Source: Psychrobacillus mangrovi (GTDB taxonomy: Bacteria; Bacillota; Bacilli; Bacillales_A; Planococcaceae). From it: a stretch of DNA of 64,000 nt. The notes under the pieces were generated by a model that saw only the letters and a list, made by a program, of their open reading frames with translations, was not told the DNA's origin and did no database searches. The stretch's first letter is position 1. The number at the start of each line of letters is the position of its first letter. Positions 63,343 through 64,000 of this stretch are shown one piece after another. Both the position numbers and the translations under genes were made by a program. The DNA is taken from assembly GCF_037104765.1 (NCBI RefSeq), contig NZ_JBAWSY010000015.1:1-64000 (forward strand). The letters are read 5' to 3'.

Positions 63343-63758
63343 ATTATGCAAAGAACGAAATGTTTTTTTCGAGAGCTGCAAAAGCATATTGCGCCCGGTA
63401 TACGAACTTAAGGAAAGAAGTGTAACAAAAACGAGGGCCCCCTAGTCCACGTGCATTTCCGATACTTAAGGGGTATAATGGGTTTCGTGGAAGCATCTAT
63501 GTAACGAACGGGTACTATGGAACTCATCCAACACTTTCGTACGAATATGTTGACATGAGGGAGACAGGTTTCTACCAGTCAGTCTACGCCGTGGATTGCT
63601 ACAAGCGAAACCTTACGAGTGTCTTTCGAACATCTCTCATGATTTCCAAACATATGCTAAAAACGAATAGTTTCGTTCCATTAGAGGCTATACTAACAGC
63701 AAATTACGTTTGAGTTTTGATGAGAACCTGATTTGTATATAGAAGGGAGACAGGGTTG

Positions 63759-63977
63759 ATGGCGAAAGATGATGTAATTGAAGTCGAAGGAACAGTTGTT
63801 GAGACTTTGCCAAACGCGATGTTTAAGGTAGAATTAGAAAACGGTCATACAATACTTGCGCATGTATCGGGTAAAATTCGTATGCACTTTATCCGCATTT
63901 TACCTGGAGATAAAGTCACAATTGAACTATCTCCTTACGATTTAACTCGCGGTCGTATTACGTACCGTTTTAAATAA
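63759..63977 (+). CDS. infA: Translation initiation factor IF-1
   Basis: 72-residue S1/OB-fold protein, the standard length: AKDDVIEVEGTVVETLPNAMFKVEL to YDLTRGRITYRFK. ATG 63759 is nine bases after GAAGGGAGA; a TTG one codon earlier is less likely. rpmJ, rpsM and rpsK would be expected just beyond the window. Confidence 0.97.
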   Translation: MAKDDVIEVEGTVVETLPNAMFKVELENGHTILAHVSGKIRMHFIRILPGDKVTIELSPYDLTRGRITYRFK

Positions 63978-64000
63978 TCTTTTGCACTCCGGACTACTAA

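Noticed and set aside
63304..63758. Possible map pseudogene
   Set aside because: No methionine aminopeptidase motifs were found in any frame on inspection; frequent stops throughout.
1..64000. tRNA, rRNA, CRISPR, prophage or restriction-modification genes
   Set aside because: None was recognised in the window on either strand by reading; tRNAscan or similar was not available.

Overview
The window is low-GC Gram-positive chromosomal DNA from the order Bacillales. The block from ctsR to infA keeps the Bacillus subtilis gene order: ctsR-mcsA-mcsB-clpC-radA-yacL-ispD-ispF-gltX-cysE-cysS-mrnC-rlmB-rae1-sigH-rpmG-secE-nusG, then rplKAJL-rpoBC, the str genes and the S10-spc cluster. Protein details point to a Planococcaceae/Caryophanaceae-like member (Psychrobacillus, Lysinibacillus or a relative) rather than Bacillus proper. 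The genus is inference and was not tested by any search.

Layout. (1) 1-10.3 kb: the 3' end of a group II intron at the left edge, then a dppABCDE-ykfABCD operon for import and breakdown of murein-derived peptides. The operon is bracketed by two inverted copies of a ~180-bp intergenic repeat. (2) 10.3-17.0 kb: a variable zone with a methyltransferase, a yhcEFGHI-like GntR/ABC operon, and an rsgA-type GTPase gene with a GNAT gene. The rsgA gene is preceded by a promoter, a short leader ORF and an intrinsic terminator. (3) 17.0-23.3 kb: the CtsR-controlled protein-quality operon and radA. (4) 23.3-33 kb: yacL, isoprenoid genes, tRNA synthetases with a cysteine T-box, RNA-processing enzymes, sigH, rpmG and secE. 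disA, which sits between radA and yacL in B. subtilis, is missing. A 200-bp element with terminal inverted repeats lies in that gap. (5) 33-49.3 kb: nusG, rplKAJL, rpoBC and the str operon. (6) 49.3-51.8 kb: a foreign-looking block between tuf and rpsJ, made of a decayed BceR/BceB peptide-antibiotic module and an intact YuiF/NhaC-like transporter. (7) 51.8-64 kb: the S10-spc ribosomal cluster through secY, adk and infA. map is absent and replaced by 455 bp of non-coding sequence.

How it works together. Most of the window is the core gene-expression machinery: RNA polymerase, elongation factors, over 25 ribosomal proteins, protein export and adenylate kinase, with its regulatory RNA leaders. 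The dpp-ykf operon feeds amino acids from cell-wall peptides back into metabolism. CtsR, McsA, McsB and ClpC form the heat-shock proteolysis circuit. The most interesting unexplained signals are the leader ORF/attenuator before the rsgA paralog, the inverted repeats around dpp-ykf, the TIR element where disA is expected, the structured leader before rpsJ, and two genes whose Shine-Dalgarno sequence points to an ATT codon.
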